From positions 83,917 through 147,916 of the forward strand of contig NZ_JANFNG010000015.1 in the NCBI RefSeq assembly GCF_024436035.1: a stretch of 64,000 bases of DNA, given 5' to 3'. Positions 22,526 through 33,033 of the stretch are shown one piece after another. The position numbers and the translations under genes were made by a program. Origin of the DNA: Streptomyces humicola (GTDB lineage: Bacteria > Actinomycetota > Actinomycetes > Streptomycetales > Streptomycetaceae). Below the pieces are notes generated by a model. It did not search any database. It had not been told where the DNA came from and saw only the letters and a program-made list of their open reading frames with translations. Each line of letters starts with the position of its first letter. Position 1 is the first letter of the stretch.

Positions 22526-24187
22526 TCACGCATCGTAAGCGTCCGCCCGCCGCGGTTCCACGCCCTGGACGACGTTGCTGAGGAACAGCGACCTCGTCCC
22601 GAACCGCTCGGTGTCCACGCCGTTCTCCTCCAGCACCGACAGCGCCGCTGCGTGCACCGCACGCAGCACCGGTGTCGCGGCGCGCAGCGCGTCGTCGGAC
22701 ATGAAGCGGTGCTTCCACGGCTTGTCCGCCCACGCCGAGCGCAGCCCGAACGGCTCGGGAAGCGTCAACTGGCCGCCGAAGAAGTCCAGTACGGGCGGGA
22801 ACCAGGTCAACGGCGCCCGTGCCGCCAGCCGCACCACCTCGCCGGGCTCCACCAGCGGCAGCTGCACCGTCTTGGTCTCCCAGAACTTGACGGACTTGGA
22901 GACCTCTTTCTCCTTCGGCGCGGGCTTGGCGGTGAAAAGCGAGTGGACCGGCCCGAGCGCGTGCCCGGTCACCTCGATGCGCAAGGTCGCGTGCAGCACG
23001 GTCACCGTGATCAGCAAGGTGATGACCAACTGCCCGTCCCACAGCACGAACTGCACACCGAGGTAGTGCCGGTTGCCGCTGCCGAACTGCTGCTCGTTGC
23101 ATATCCGCTGCAGCTCGAAGTCCTTGACGGTGAACGCCTCCACCTCGGCGCCGGTGGGCCTGCTGATCTCCGTGGCATTCTCCCCGAGCGGTGCGACGAT
23201 CCAGTGCCGTATCGACGGCTTGGGGAAGCCACCGGTGTGCAGCGGTCCGCGTTCCAGCTCGCCGAGCTTGGCCTGGATGGCCTTGATCACGTCCCAGCTG
23301 CGGAACGGGTGGATCTCCGGCATGCCCTGCGGCACGAGCTCCTCGGCCAGCTGCCAGCTGCCCCAGCGCGGGCCCATGCCGAGTATCCCCTTGGGGCCGG
23401 CGTAGAAGACCACATTGCTGTTCTGCTCCGCGGCGAGCGCAACGAACGACTGGCGCATCCGCTCGGCACGCTCGTCGTTGGGGTGCTGCGGCACCGCCTC
23501 CGGGATCTGGGCGCCGACACCCGACCCGGACAACAGCCCCGACCAGCGATCCCGCAGATCCACCGCGGTGCGCTCGCAGATGCGCCGCGCGATGATCCAT
23601 CCGATCACCGGCACCACCATCATCGCCCGCAGGTACCACGCGCCCAGGCCATGCAGCGGCGGCCGCCAGATCAGCAGCAGCGTCCCGAGGCCCGCGACCG
23701 CGATGACGAGACCGCCGAGGGCTCCGGCGCGAGCCCCCTCCGCCTTCGCCAGCCACCTGCGCAGCTGGAAGGCGATCAGCCAGATGAGCACACCCGGCAG
23801 GAACAGCAGGCCGCAGACTGCCATCACCACGGTGAGACGGGCATCGCGGGCCTGCCGGATGCGGTTGGCGGCGAGGCAGTGCTCGACGACGGTCTGCGGA
23901 TCCGTGCCGAAGGACTGCACGGTCTCCTTGCGCGCCCCGCCGAGCATTCGCACCTGCACCGCCCGTGCGAACGCCTCACCCAGATTGGGTTCGAAGATCG
24001 ACAACCTCGGTGGTCTGACGCCCGTCGCCGGGTTCGCCTTCACCAGCGCGTCCACCCGGCCGTCGCGGTAGGCGGCGGACGACAGGGCCTGCGTTGCGGC
24101 CGTCTGTCCGTCCATGCCGATGAGCGGGACCTGAGCGCCCGGGCTGAAGTCGAACTCCACGCCGGAGAATCCCGAAAGTGCAGACAC
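22526..24187 (-). CDS. large membrane protein of unknown function
   Basis: 553 residues. Three hydrophobic stretches at about 117-140, 155-175 and 185-203 form a membrane bundle, and a fourth at about 388-408 is probable. The N-terminal 115 residues and the long region 205-385 are soluble. An alternating basic and acidic patch (APKEKEVSKS) precedes the last domain. No catalytic motif is recognised. The start is GTG at 24187. I recall similar proteins beside thrS in other Streptomyces but no assigned function. It follows the EF-G-like gene on the same strand behind a terminator hairpin. Confidence 0.75.
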   Translation of the reverse strand: MSALSGFSGVEFDFSPGAQVPLIGMDGQTAATQALSSAAYRDGRVDALVKANPATGVRPPRLSIFEPNLGEAFARAVQVRMLGGARKETVQSFGTDPQTVVEHCLAANRIRQARDARLTVVMAVCGLLFLPGVLIWLIAFQLRRWLAKAEGARAGALGGLVIAVAGLGTLLLIWRPPLHGLGAWYLRAMMVVPVIGWIIARRICERTAVDLRDRWSGLLSGSGVGAQIPEAVPQHPNDERAERMRQSFVALAAEQNSNVVFYAGPKGILGMGPRWGSWQLAEELVPQGMPEIHPFRSWDVIKAIQAKLGELERGPLHTGGFPKPSIRHWIVAPLGENATEISRPTGAEVEAFTVKDFELQRICNEQQFGSGNRHYLGVQFVLWDGQLVITLLITVTVLHATLRIEVTGHALGPVHSLFTAKPAPKEKEVSKSVKFWETKTVQLPLVEPGEVVRLAARAPLTWFPPVLDFFGGQLTLPEPFGLRSAWADKPWKHRFMSDDALRAATPVLRAVHAAALSVLEENGVDTERFGTRSLFLSNVVQGVEPRRADAYDA

Positions 24188-24233
24188 CCAACGCCCCCAT
24201 CCCGCAGTACGACCACCCGATCACAGCGTATCG

Positions 24234-24264
24234 GCCCGATGCCCCGCACGTCAGGGCATCGGGC
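24234..24264 (-). terminator. terminator of the EF-G-like gene
   Basis: A perfect 11-bp stem (GCCCGATGCCC, 24234-24244, with 24254-24264) and a 9-base loop, 15 bases beyond the stop codon on the minus strand. Confidence 0.6.
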
Positions 24265-24279
24265 TCCCAAGGGCGGGCG

Positions 24280-26469
24280 CTACGAGCGCTCTTCCCTGAG
24301 CTTCGCGGAGAGTTGAGGCGGCATCGGTTCGTGACGGGCGTACGAGCGGCTGAAGCGCCCGGTGCCGTGGGAGAGCGAGCGCAGGTCGATCGCGTAGCGT
24401 CCGATCTCGATCTCGGGCACCTCCGCGCGCACCAACGTCCGCCCGGGACCGGCCGGTTCGGTGCCGAGCACCCGGCCCCTGCGCCCGGCGAGATCGCTCA
24501 TCACCGGACCCACATACTCGTCCGAGACCAGCACTTTGACCTCATGGACCGGCTCCAGCAGATGGATCCGGGCATCGCCGGCCGCCTCCCGCAGCGCCAG
24601 CGCGCCCGCGGTCTGGAAGGCGGCGTCGGAGGAGTCCACCGAGTGCGCCTTGCCGTCGAGCAGCGTCACCCGGATGTCGACGACCGGGTAGCCGGCGGCG
24701 ACGCCTTTCGCCGCCTGAGCCCGCACCCCCTTCTCCACCGAAGGGATGAACTGGCGCGGCACCGCACCGCCGACCACCTTGTCGACGAACTCGATCCCGG
24801 AGCCGACCGGAAGCGGCTCGACCTCGATCTCGCAGATTGCGAACTGCCCATGCCCGCCGGACTGCTTGACGTGCCGCCCGCGCCCAGCGGCCTTCTCACC
24901 GAACGTCTCGCGCAGTGACACCTTGTACGGGACGCCGTCCACCTGCACCCCGTACCGGCCGCGCAGCCGCTCCAGCGCCACGTCCACATGCGCCTCGCCC
25001 AGGCACCACAGCACCACCTGGTGGGTGTCCTGGTTCTGCTCCAGGCGCATCGTGGGGTCCTCGGCCACCAGACGCGCGAGGCCCTGCGAGAGCTTGTCCT
25101 CGTCCGCCTTGCTGTGCGCCTCGATCGCCACCGGCAGCAGCGGGTCCGGCATCACCCACGGCTCCATCAGCAGCGGGTCGTCCTTGGAGGACAGGGTGTC
25201 GCCGGTCTCGGCACGGGTCAGCTTCGCCACGCACACCAGATCACCGGCGACGGCCTTCGGCACCGGGCGCTGGACCTTGCCGAACGGGCAGGACAGCGCA
25301 CCGATGCGCTCATCGACGTCGTGGTCCTCGTGGCCGCGGTCCTCCATGCCGTGTCCGGAGACGTGTACCGTCTCGTCGGGCCGGATCGTCCCGGAGAAGA
25401 CACGCACCAGGCTGATCCGTCCCACGTACGGGTCGGAGGAGGTCTTGACCACCTCGGCGGCGAGCGGGCCGTCCGGGTCGCAGGACAGCGGCTGCCGCGG
25501 CCCGCCGTCCGGCGTGGTCACCGGGGGCACCTCGCGCTCCGCGGGCGTCGGGAAGCCGCCGGTGATCAGCTCCAGCAGCTCCAGAGTGCCCAGGCCGTGG
25601 CGCGCGCCCTCGGCCGGCGGGGCGGCGGCGAGCACCGGGTAGAAGGTGCCGCGGGCCACGGCGCGTTCCAGATCCTCGATGAGCGTCTTGAAGTCGACCT
25701 CCTCGCCGCCGAGGTAGCGGTCCATCAGAGTCTCGTCCTCGCTCTCGGCGATGATCCCCTCGATGAGCCGGCCGCGCGCCTCCTCGATCAGCGGCAGGTG
25801 TTCCGGATCCGGGTCGCGCTCGACGCGCTCGCCGGAGGAGTAGTCGTAGACCCGCTGCGAGAGCAGGCCGATGAGACCGGCCACGGGGGTGTGGCCGTCG
25901 GGCCCCTCTTCGCCGTGCAGCGGCAGGTAGAGCGGAAGCACCGCGTCCGGGTCGTCGCCGCCGAAGGCCCGGCCGCAGATGGCCGTCATCTCCTCGAAGT
26001 CGGCGCGCGCGTTCTCCAGATGCGTGATGACCACCGCGCGCGGCATCCCGACCGCGGCGCACTCCTCCCACACCATCCGCGTTGCGCCGTCGACGCCCTC
26101 GGCCGCCGAGACGACGAAAAGGGCCGCATCCGCTGCCCGCAGACCGGCCCTCAGCTCCCCGACGAAATCCGCGTACCCGGGGGTGTCCAGTAGATTGATC
26201 TTGATGCTGCCCCACTCGATCGGGACCAGCGACAGCTGGACCGACCGCTGCTGGCGGTGCTCGATCTCGTCGTAGTCGGAGACCGACGTGCCGTCCTCGA
26301 CACGGCCCGCCCGGTTCAGCGCGCCGCCGGCGAGTGCCAGCGCCTCGACCAGGGTCGTCTTCCCCAAACCGCTGTGGCCGACCAGCACCACGTTGCGCAG
26401 CCCCTCGGGCCGGTCGGCCGTCGGCGCCCCTCCGGCGGCTCCTGCGTGTACATCTCGCCTGTCGCCCAT
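24280..26469 (-). CDS. EF-G-like translational GTPase paralogue
   Basis: 729 residues with the complete EF-G domain order: G domain (about 24-300), domain II, domain III, domain IV with GGHGQFAICEIEVEPL, and domain V ending SLSHGTGRFS. The P-loop is GHSGLGKT (31-38) and G3 is DTPG (95-98). The base-recognition motif NKxD is replaced by Thr149-His-Leu-Glu152, so guanine specificity may differ. It resembles the second EF-G-like proteins of actinobacteria, which are not the main translocase. Possible jobs are ribosome rescue or a stress-linked ribosome function. ATG at 26469 is in the divergent 368-base gap before the PI-phosphate synthase. Confidence 0.88.
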   Translation of the reverse strand: MGDRRDVHAGAAGGAPTADRPEGLRNVVLVGHSGLGKTTLVEALALAGGALNRAGRVEDGTSVSDYDEIEHRQQRSVQLSLVPIEWGSIKINLLDTPGYADFVGELRAGLRAADAALFVVSAAEGVDGATRMVWEECAAVGMPRAVVITHLENARADFEEMTAICGRAFGGDDPDAVLPLYLPLHGEEGPDGHTPVAGLIGLLSQRVYDYSSGERVERDPDPEHLPLIEEARGRLIEGIIAESEDETLMDRYLGGEEVDFKTLIEDLERAVARGTFYPVLAAAPPAEGARHGLGTLELLELITGGFPTPAEREVPPVTTPDGGPRQPLSCDPDGPLAAEVVKTSSDPYVGRISLVRVFSGTIRPDETVHVSGHGMEDRGHEDHDVDERIGALSCPFGKVQRPVPKAVAGDLVCVAKLTRAETGDTLSSKDDPLLMEPWVMPDPLLPVAIEAHSKADEDKLSQGLARLVAEDPTMRLEQNQDTHQVVLWCLGEAHVDVALERLRGRYGVQVDGVPYKVSLRETFGEKAAGRGRHVKQSGGHGQFAICEIEVEPLPVGSGIEFVDKVVGGAVPRQFIPSVEKGVRAQAAKGVAAGYPVVDIRVTLLDGKAHSVDSSDAAFQTAGALALREAAGDARIHLLEPVHEVKVLVSDEYVGPVMSDLAGRRGRVLGTEPAGPGRTLVRAEVPEIEIGRYAIDLRSLSHGTGRFSRSYARHEPMPPQLSAKLREERS

Positions 26470-26837
26470 GTCGATGCCTCCCGCTCATGCCTCACTGCAC
26501 GGTGACTGCCCTCATGCTGCTGCCGACGAGGGCAGGGATGCTCTGAGTCCGGCTCCTATGTGCGCAGGCAAGGACGCCAAGGCCACGCGAATCCTCAGGC
26601 GGCTGCGGCGACGCCCGCGGTACCTTCGACCTTCCCACGCTCGTCACGCTGCGTCCATACGTCGTACGGGCGGTGGTACCCATCCCGTACCCGGCCGGTC
26701 ACCTCGGGTGTCCGCGCCCGGGACCGGTGCAGGTTCTGGCCGGGTGACTGCGGGACGTGGCGACGGGCTCGCGTGACTACGATGGGGCGGCCGGTGGCCA
26801 CAGGGGCCACACTGCACCCACAACCCCCGGGAAGGCC
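26470..26837. other. divergent intergenic region
   Basis: 368 bases between the EF-G-like gene and the PI-phosphate synthase operon. It must hold both promoters; a TACGAT -10-like box at about 26777 faces the plus strand. I see no gene, RNA or repeat. Confidence 0.4.
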
Positions 26838-27494
26838 ATGCTGAACAAGTACGCGCGTGCGTTCTTCACGCGTGTTCTGACACCGTTCGCCGCGCTGCTG
26901 CTGCGCTTGGGCGTCAGTCCGGACACGGTGACTCTCATCGGTACCGGGGGCGTCGTGGCGGGCGCGCTGGCCTTCTATCCCAGGGGTGAATTCTTCTGGG
27001 GCACAGTCGTCATCACGCTGTTCGTCTTCTCCGACCTCGTCGACGGCAACATGGCCCGGCAGATGGGCCGCTCCAGCCGGTGGGGCGCCTTCCTCGACTC
27101 CACCCTCGACCGCGTCGCCGACGCGGCGATCTTCGGCGGGCTCGCGCTGTGGTATGCCGGAGGTGGCAAGAACCTCGTTCTGTGCGCCGTGACCCTCTTC
27201 TGCCTGGCCAGCGGCCAGGTCGTGTCGTACACCAAGGCACGCGGCGAGGCCATCGGCCTGCCGGTGAACGTCAACGGGCTCGTCGAGCGTGCCGAGCGCC
27301 TGGTGATCTCACTCGTCGCCTGCGGCCTGTCCGGACTGCACGCGTTCGGCGTGCCGTACATCGAGGTGCTGCTGCCGATCGCATTGTGGATCGTCGCCGC
27401 GGGCAGTCTCGTGACGCTGATCCAACGGGTGGTGACGGTGCGCCGCGAGGCCGCGGAGGCCGACGCGGCCCAGGGGGGAGGGGAGACCGCATGA
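26838..27494 (+). CDS. pgsA: phosphatidylinositol-phosphate synthase
   Basis: 218-residue CDP-alcohol phosphotransferase with about six membrane helices. The full signature DGNMAR-x8-G-x3-D-x3-D is present near 67-90 (DGNMARQMG ... GAFLDSTLD). It joins CDP-diacylglycerol to inositol-1-phosphate, the first step to phosphatidylinositol and PIMs. ATG at 26838 has GGAAG upstream; the frame is open 27 codons earlier. Its stop overlaps the acyltransferase start (ATGA), and PimA follows, a conserved actinobacterial PIM operon that makes PI-phosphate synthase more likely than PG-phosphate synthase. Confidence 0.9.
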   Translation: MLNKYARAFFTRVLTPFAALLLRLGVSPDTVTLIGTGGVVAGALAFYPRGEFFWGTVVITLFVFSDLVDGNMARQMGRSSRWGAFLDSTLDRVADAAIFGGLALWYAGGGKNLVLCAVTLFCLASGQVVSYTKARGEAIGLPVNVNGLVERAERLVISLVACGLSGLHAFGVPYIEVLLPIALWIVAAGSLVTLIQRVVTVRREAAEADAAQGGGETA

Positions 27495-28465
27495 ACGACC
27501 GACTCAACGACGCGCTCTACGGAGCCGGGTGGGCCGCCGTCAAGCGGCTGCCCGAGCCGGTCGCGAACGCCCTCGGCCGGACGATGGCCGACATCGTCTG
27601 GCGGCAGCGGGGCAAGGGCGTGCGCAGGCTGGAGTCCAACCTGGCGCGCGTCGTCCCCGACGCCACCCCCGAGCAGCTGTCTGCCCTCGCGCGCGCCGGC
27701 ATGCGCTCCTACCTGCGCTACTGGATGGAGTCGTTCCGGCTGCCCGCCTGGAGCAAGGAGCGCATCCGCACCGGCTTCGAGCCCAAGGACCTGCACCACC
27801 TGGAGGAGGGCCTGGCGGCCGGCAAGGGCGTGGTCCTCGCCCTGCCGCACATGGGCAACTACGACCTGGCCGGCGCCTGGGTCACCACCAAGCTCGGCGT
27901 GCCCTTCACCACCGTCGCCGAGCGCCTCAAGCCCGAGACGCTCTACGACCGGTTCGTCGCCTACCGCGAGGGCCTCGGCATGGAGGTGCTGCCGCACACC
28001 GGCGGCGCCGCCTTCGGCACCCTCGCCCGGCGACTGCGCTCCGGCGGTCTCGTGTGCCTCGTCGCCGACCGGGACCTGTCCGCCTCCGGGATCGAGGTGA
28101 AGTTCTTCGGCGAGGCCACCCGGATGCCCGCGGGGCCTGCGATGCTGGCCGTACAGACCGGAGCGCGGCTGCTCCCGGTCACCCTCTGGTACGACGAGAC
28201 TGCGGTGCTGCGAGGCCGGGTGCACCCGCCCGTCGACCCCCCGCAGATCGGCACCCGCGCCGAGAAGGCGGCCGCGATGACCCAGGCCATGGCCGACGAA
28301 TTCGCCTCCGGCATCGCCGAGCACCCCGAGCACTGGCACATGCTGCAGCGACTGTGGCTCGCCGACCTCGTGAGCGACGCGCGAGTGGGCGGAGAAGCGA
28401 GCGGAGAAGCTGACGCGCGCCCGGACAGCGGGGCGCCGGACGGCCCCGGAACGGAGAAGAGTTGA
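27491..28465 (+). CDS. phosphatidylinositol mannoside acyltransferase
   Basis: 324-residue LpxL/HtrB-superfamily acyltransferase. LPHMGNYDLAG near 118 is the H-x4-D catalytic motif, LVCLVADRDLS near 193 the second conserved block, and HPEHWHMLQRLW the C-terminal one. By position between PI-phosphate synthase and PimA it is the counterpart of mycobacterial PatA, which acylates the mannose of PIM at the cytoplasmic membrane face. An N-terminal amphipathic stretch may attach it to the membrane. The last 30 residues are Gly/Ala/Glu-rich and probably disordered. Confidence 0.88.
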   Translation: MNDRLNDALYGAGWAAVKRLPEPVANALGRTMADIVWRQRGKGVRRLESNLARVVPDATPEQLSALARAGMRSYLRYWMESFRLPAWSKERIRTGFEPKDLHHLEEGLAAGKGVVLALPHMGNYDLAGAWVTTKLGVPFTTVAERLKPETLYDRFVAYREGLGMEVLPHTGGAAFGTLARRLRSGGLVCLVADRDLSASGIEVKFFGEATRMPAGPAMLAVQTGARLLPVTLWYDETAVLRGRVHPPVDPPQIGTRAEKAAAMTQAMADEFASGIAEHPEHWHMLQRLWLADLVSDARVGGEASGEADARPDSGAPDGPGTEKS

Positions 28466-29622
28466 GGATCGGGATCGTCTGCCCGTACTCCTGGGATGTC
28501 CCCGGCGGCGTGCAGTTCCACATCCGTGACCTCGCCGGACACCTGATCGCACTCGGCCACGAGGTGTCGGTGCTCGCCCCCGCCGACGACGACACTCCGC
28601 TGCCCCCGTACGTCGTCTCCGCCGGACGCGCCGTTCCCGTCCCGTACAACGGCTCGGTGGCCCGGCTCAACTTCGGTTTCCTCTCCGCCGCGCGGGTGCG
28701 CCGCTGGCTGCACGACGGCGCATTCGACGTCCTCCACATCCACGAGCCCGCTTCGCCCTCGCTCGGGCTGCTCGCCTGCTGGGCCGCCTCCGGGCCCATC
28801 GTGGCCACCTTCCACACCTCCAACCCCCGCTCCCGGGCCATGATCGCCGCCTATCCGATCCTGCAGCCGGCACTGGAGAAGATCAGCGCCCGCATTGCGG
28901 TGAGCGAGTACGCCCGACGCACCCTCGTCGAGCACCTCGGCGGCGACGCGGTCGTGATCCCCAACGGCGTCGACGTCGACTTCTTCCGCAGCGCTGAGCC
29001 GAAGCAGGAGTGGCAAGGGGGGACGATCGGCTTCATCGGCCGCATCGACGAGCCGCGCAAGGGCCTGCCCACCCTGATCCGGGCCCTGCCCGAGATCCTG
29101 CGCCGCAGGCCCGGCACCCGGCTTCTCGTCGCAGGACGCGGCGACGAGCAGGAGGCCGTCGACGGGCTCGACGAACAAGCCCGCGGCCAGGTCGAGTTCC
29201 TCGGCATGGTCAGCGACGAGGACAAGGCGCGGTTGTTGCGCAGCGTCGATGTGTACGCGGCCCCCAACACCGGCGGAGAGAGCTTCGGGATCATCCTGGT
29301 GGAGGCGATGTCGGCGGGCGCCCCCGTGCTCGCCAGCGACCTCGACGCGTTCCGCCAGGTGCTCGACGGGGGAGCGGCGGGCGAGCTCTTCCCGGTCGAG
29401 GACGCCGACGCCCTCGCCGATGCGGCGGTACGGCTGCTGGACGACCCGGAGCGACTCGCCCGGCTGCGCTCGCTCGGCTCCAAGCACGTGCGCCGCTTCG
29501 ACTGGAGCACGGTCGGCCGCGACATCCTCGCCGTGTACGAGACGGTCACCGACGGAGCGGCGTCGGTCGCCGCCGACGAGCGGACCGGGCTGCGCGCCCG
29601 GTTCGGCCTCGCCCGCGACTGA
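28462..29622 (+). CDS. pimA: phosphatidylinositol alpha-mannosyltransferase PimA
   Basis: 386-residue GT-B, GT4-family retaining glycosyltransferase that transfers mannose from GDP-mannose to phosphatidylinositol. SWDVPGGVQFHIRDLA near 10 is the acceptor loop, VIPNGVDVDFF near 162 and GRIDEPRKGL near 184 open the nucleotide-sugar domain, and ESFGIILVEAMSAGAPVLAS near 273 holds the E-x7-E motif. The start TTG overlaps the acyltransferase stop (TTGA), so it is coupled. Third gene of the PIM operon. Confidence 0.94.
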   Translation: MRIGIVCPYSWDVPGGVQFHIRDLAGHLIALGHEVSVLAPADDDTPLPPYVVSAGRAVPVPYNGSVARLNFGFLSAARVRRWLHDGAFDVLHIHEPASPSLGLLACWAASGPIVATFHTSNPRSRAMIAAYPILQPALEKISARIAVSEYARRTLVEHLGGDAVVIPNGVDVDFFRSAEPKQEWQGGTIGFIGRIDEPRKGLPTLIRALPEILRRRPGTRLLVAGRGDEQEAVDGLDEQARGQVEFLGMVSDEDKARLLRSVDVYAAPNTGGESFGIILVEAMSAGAPVLASDLDAFRQVLDGGAAGELFPVEDADALADAAVRLLDDPERLARLRSLGSKHVRRFDWSTVGRDILAVYETVTDGAASVAADERTGLRARFGLARD

Positions 29623-29637
29623 GTAGCCTTGCCGCCC

Positions 29638-30231
29638 GTGACCACCACGTTGATCTGGATCGCCGCGGCGGGCGTCGCCGTCGTCCTGCTGGGGCTCTAC
29701 CTCAGCTGGACCGCGGGACGCCTGGACCGGCTGCATGCGCGCATCGACGCCGCACGCGCCGCGCTCGACGCCCAGCTGCTGCGCCGCGCCTCGGTCGCGC
29801 AGGAGCTCGCCACCGCCGGCGTGCTCGACCCCGCCGCGTCCATCCTGCTCTACCAGACGGCGCACGCCGCACGGCAGGCCGAGGACGAGCACCGCGAAGT
29901 GGCCGAGAGCGAGCTCAGCCAGGCGCTGCGCGCCGTGTTCGCTGAAGCGGACGCCGTGCAGGCTGTGCGGGACGCCCCCGGCGGCCCCGAGGCGGCGAGC
30001 GAGCTGACCGCGGCGGTGCGCAGGACGCCGATGGCGCGGCGGTTCCACAACGACGCGGTGCGCGCGGCGCGGGCCGTGCGGCGCCACTACGTGGTCCGCT
30101 GGTTGCGGCTCGCCGGGCACGCACCGTTCCCGCTGGCGTTCGAGATGGACGACGAGCCGCCGCCGGAGCTGCTGGCCGACGGTAGCGACGACGACGGTGG
30201 CACCTCAGACGCCGGCAGCGCGGGCCACTGA
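29638..30231 (+). CDS. membrane-anchored coiled-coil protein, unknown function
   Basis: 197 residues. One N-terminal membrane helix (about 3-24), then a helical, probably coiled-coil region (28-125) rich in Ala, Arg and Glu, and an acidic disordered tail. The topology recalls LemA-type proteins, but I cannot confirm that family. GTG at 29638 is used; TTG at 29629 is an alternative, and neither has a clear ribosome site, so it may be read by coupling from pimA 15 bases upstream. Confidence 0.72.
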   Translation: MTTTLIWIAAAGVAVVLLGLYLSWTAGRLDRLHARIDAARAALDAQLLRRASVAQELATAGVLDPAASILLYQTAHAARQAEDEHREVAESELSQALRAVFAEADAVQAVRDAPGGPEAASELTAAVRRTPMARRFHNDAVRAARAVRRHYVVRWLRLAGHAPFPLAFEMDDEPPPELLADGSDDDGGTSDAGSAGH

Positions 30232-30410
30232 CCTCGGATTGGCCCTTGAACCGGTCCCGTGCATCCGGTTTTGTCAGCTGTGCAGCGGCGGACCGGCCGA
30301 AGTGGACCTGACGGCAGGTCCGCCGTGACAATCAGCCGACTCCGTCGCGGGCGTTTCGCACAGCCCTACGATGGGTTCGTAGCACTTATCGCATCGAGTG
30401 AGGTCAATCC

Positions 30411-31340
<930 letters not shown>

Positions 31341-31355
31341 ACGCTGTACTCACCC

Positions 31356-31384
31356 GGTGGGCAGGCCCGCAGGGCCTGCCCACC
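31356..31384 (+). terminator. hairpin between pdxS and pdxT
   Basis: A perfect 13-bp stem (31356-31368 with 31372-31384) and a GCA loop, 15 bases after the pdxS stop. Confidence 0.7.
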
Positions 31385-31427
31385 TGCCGTGAACCGCTTC
31401 ATTCCCAGAGGTATTCGAGGTACTCCG

Positions 31428-32036
31428 TTGTCGACGCTGTCGTCCGCCCAACCCACCGTCGGTGTGCTCGCTCTGCAGGGCGATGTGCGCGAGCACCTGG
31501 CCGCGCTCGCCGAGGCCGGCGTCCTGGCCCGTCCGGTCCGCCGCCCCGAGGAACTGGAGGAGATCGACGGCCTGGTGATCCCCGGCGGGGAGTCCACCAC
31601 CATGTCCAAGCTCGCCGTCGCCTTCGGCGTGCTCGACCCGATGCGCGCGCGGATAGGGGCCGGCCTGCCCGCCTACGGCTCCTGCGCCGGCATGATCATG
31701 CTTGCCGACAAGATCCTTGACGGCCGGGACGACCAGGAGACGATCGGCGGCATCGACATGACCGTGCGCCGCAACGCCTTCGGGCGGCAGAACGAGTCGT
31801 TCGAGGCCGCGGTCGAGATCACGGGCGTCGACGGCGGCCCCGTCGAGGGCGTCTTCATCCGTGCCCCGTGGGTGGAGTCGGTGGGGGCCGACGTCGAGGT
31901 GCTCTCGCGGCTTGCCGACGAGACCATCGTGGCCGTCCGCCAGGGCAACCTGCTGGCCACCTCGTTCCACCCCGAGCTCACCGGCGATCACCGGGTCCAC
32001 CGGCTCTTCGCGGAGATCGTCCGCGACGCTTCGTGA
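31428..32036 (+). CDS. pdxT: pyridoxal 5'-phosphate synthase, glutaminase PdxT
   Basis: 202-residue class I glutamine amidotransferase that releases ammonia for Pdx[13 protein letters not shown] opens the domain, [13 protein letters not shown] is the oxyanion segment, [10 protein letters not shown] carries the nucleophilic Cys near 90, and SFHPELTGD gives the His/Glu pair. TTG at 31428 is chosen for CGAGG eight bases upstream and for agreement with family N-termini; GTG at 31389 would add 13 residues. Confidence 0.95.
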   Translation: MSTLSSAQPTVGVLALQGDVREHLAALAEAGVLARPVRRPEELEEIDGLVIPGGESTTMSKLAVAFGVLDPMRARIGAGLPAYGSCAGMIMLADKILDGRDDQETIGGIDMTVRRNAFGRQNESFEAAVEITGVDGGPVEGVFIRAPWVESVGADVEVLSRLADETIVAVRQGNLLATSFHPELTGDHRVHRLFAEIVRDAS

Positions 32037-32122
32037 GACGCCTGGCGAACGGGGCGGAGATCGGATCCCGGTAGGATCGCAGGTATTCGTTAGCAAGTTG
32101 GTGACGTGAAGGAGACAGGCGG

Positions 32123-32875
32123 ATGTCCGGCCACTCTAAATGGGCTACGACCAAGCACAAGAAGGCCGTGATCGACGCCAAGCGCGGCAAGCTCTTCGCG
32201 AAGCTGATCAAGAACATCGAGGTCGCGGCGCGTACCGGCGGCGCCGACCCCGACGGCAACCCGACGCTGTACGACGCCATCCAGAAGGCGAAGAAGAGCT
32301 CGGTCCCCAACGACAACATCAACCGTGCGGTCAAGCGCGGTGCGGGACTCGAAGCCGGTGGCGTCGAATACCAGACGATCATGTACGAGGGCTACGGTCC
32401 GAACGGCGTCGCGGTGCTCGTCGAGTGCCTCACCGACAACCGCAACCGCGCCGCATCGGAGGTGCGCGTCGCGATGACCCGCAACGGCGGCTCGATGGCC
32501 GACCCGGGTTCGGTGTCGTACCTGTTCAACCGCAAGGGTGTCGTGATCGTGCCGAAGAACGGGCTGAGCGAGGACGACGTGCTCGGCGCGGTCCTCGACG
32601 CGGGCGCCGAGGAGGTCAACGACCTCGGCGAGGCCTTCGAGGTGCTGAGCGAGGCCACCGACCTGGTCGCGGTGCGCAGCGCGCTTCAGGAGGCCGGGAT
32701 CGACTACGACTCGGCCGACGCCAACTTCGTCCCGACCATGCAGGTCGAGCTGGACGAGGAGGGCGCACGCAAGATCTTCAAGCTGATCGATGCGCTGGAG
32801 GACAGCGACGACGTCCAGAACGTCTTCGCCAACTTCGACGTCCCGGACGAGATCATGGAGAAGGTCGAGGCCTGA
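32123..32875 (+). CDS. YebC/PmpR-family regulatory protein
   Basis: 250 residues, full length. [22 protein letters not shown] is the family N-terminus, followed by the Gly-rich [15 protein letters not shown] and acidic C-terminal domains. YebC proteins are described as DNA-binding regulators of ruvC-type operons and more recently as helpers of ribosomes on proline stretches. It lies directly upstream of ruvC but is split from it by a hairpin. Confidence 0.95.
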   Translation: MSGHSKWATTKHKKAVIDAKRGKLFAKLIKNIEVAARTGGADPDGNPTLYDAIQKAKKSSVPNDNINRAVKRGAGLEAGGVEYQTIMYEGYGPNGVAVLVECLTDNRNRAASEVRVAMTRNGGSMADPGSVSYLFNRKGVVIVPKNGLSEDDVLGAVLDAGAEEVNDLGEAFEVLSEATDLVAVRSALQEAGIDYDSADANFVPTMQVELDEEGARKIFKLIDALEDSDDVQNVFANFDVPDEIMEKVEA

Positions 32876-32912
32876 CGCAGCCTCAACCACCGTACTGCGG
32901 TACTGCGGAACC

Positions 32913-32943
32913 GGGCCGGCAGGGCAACACGCCCTGTCGGCCC
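32913..32943 (+). terminator. hairpin between yebC and ruvC
   Basis: A 13-bp stem with one G-T pair (32913-32925 with 32931-32943) around AACAC, 38 bases after the yebC stop. Confidence 0.65.
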
Positions 32944-33033
32944 GTCCCGTTGTCAGTACAGCTGTCAGAGCCGCCCGATAACCTGCTGGAACAGGTGGAC
33001 GAGCGGACCAGCGGACGAGAGGGGGTGGAGCGC

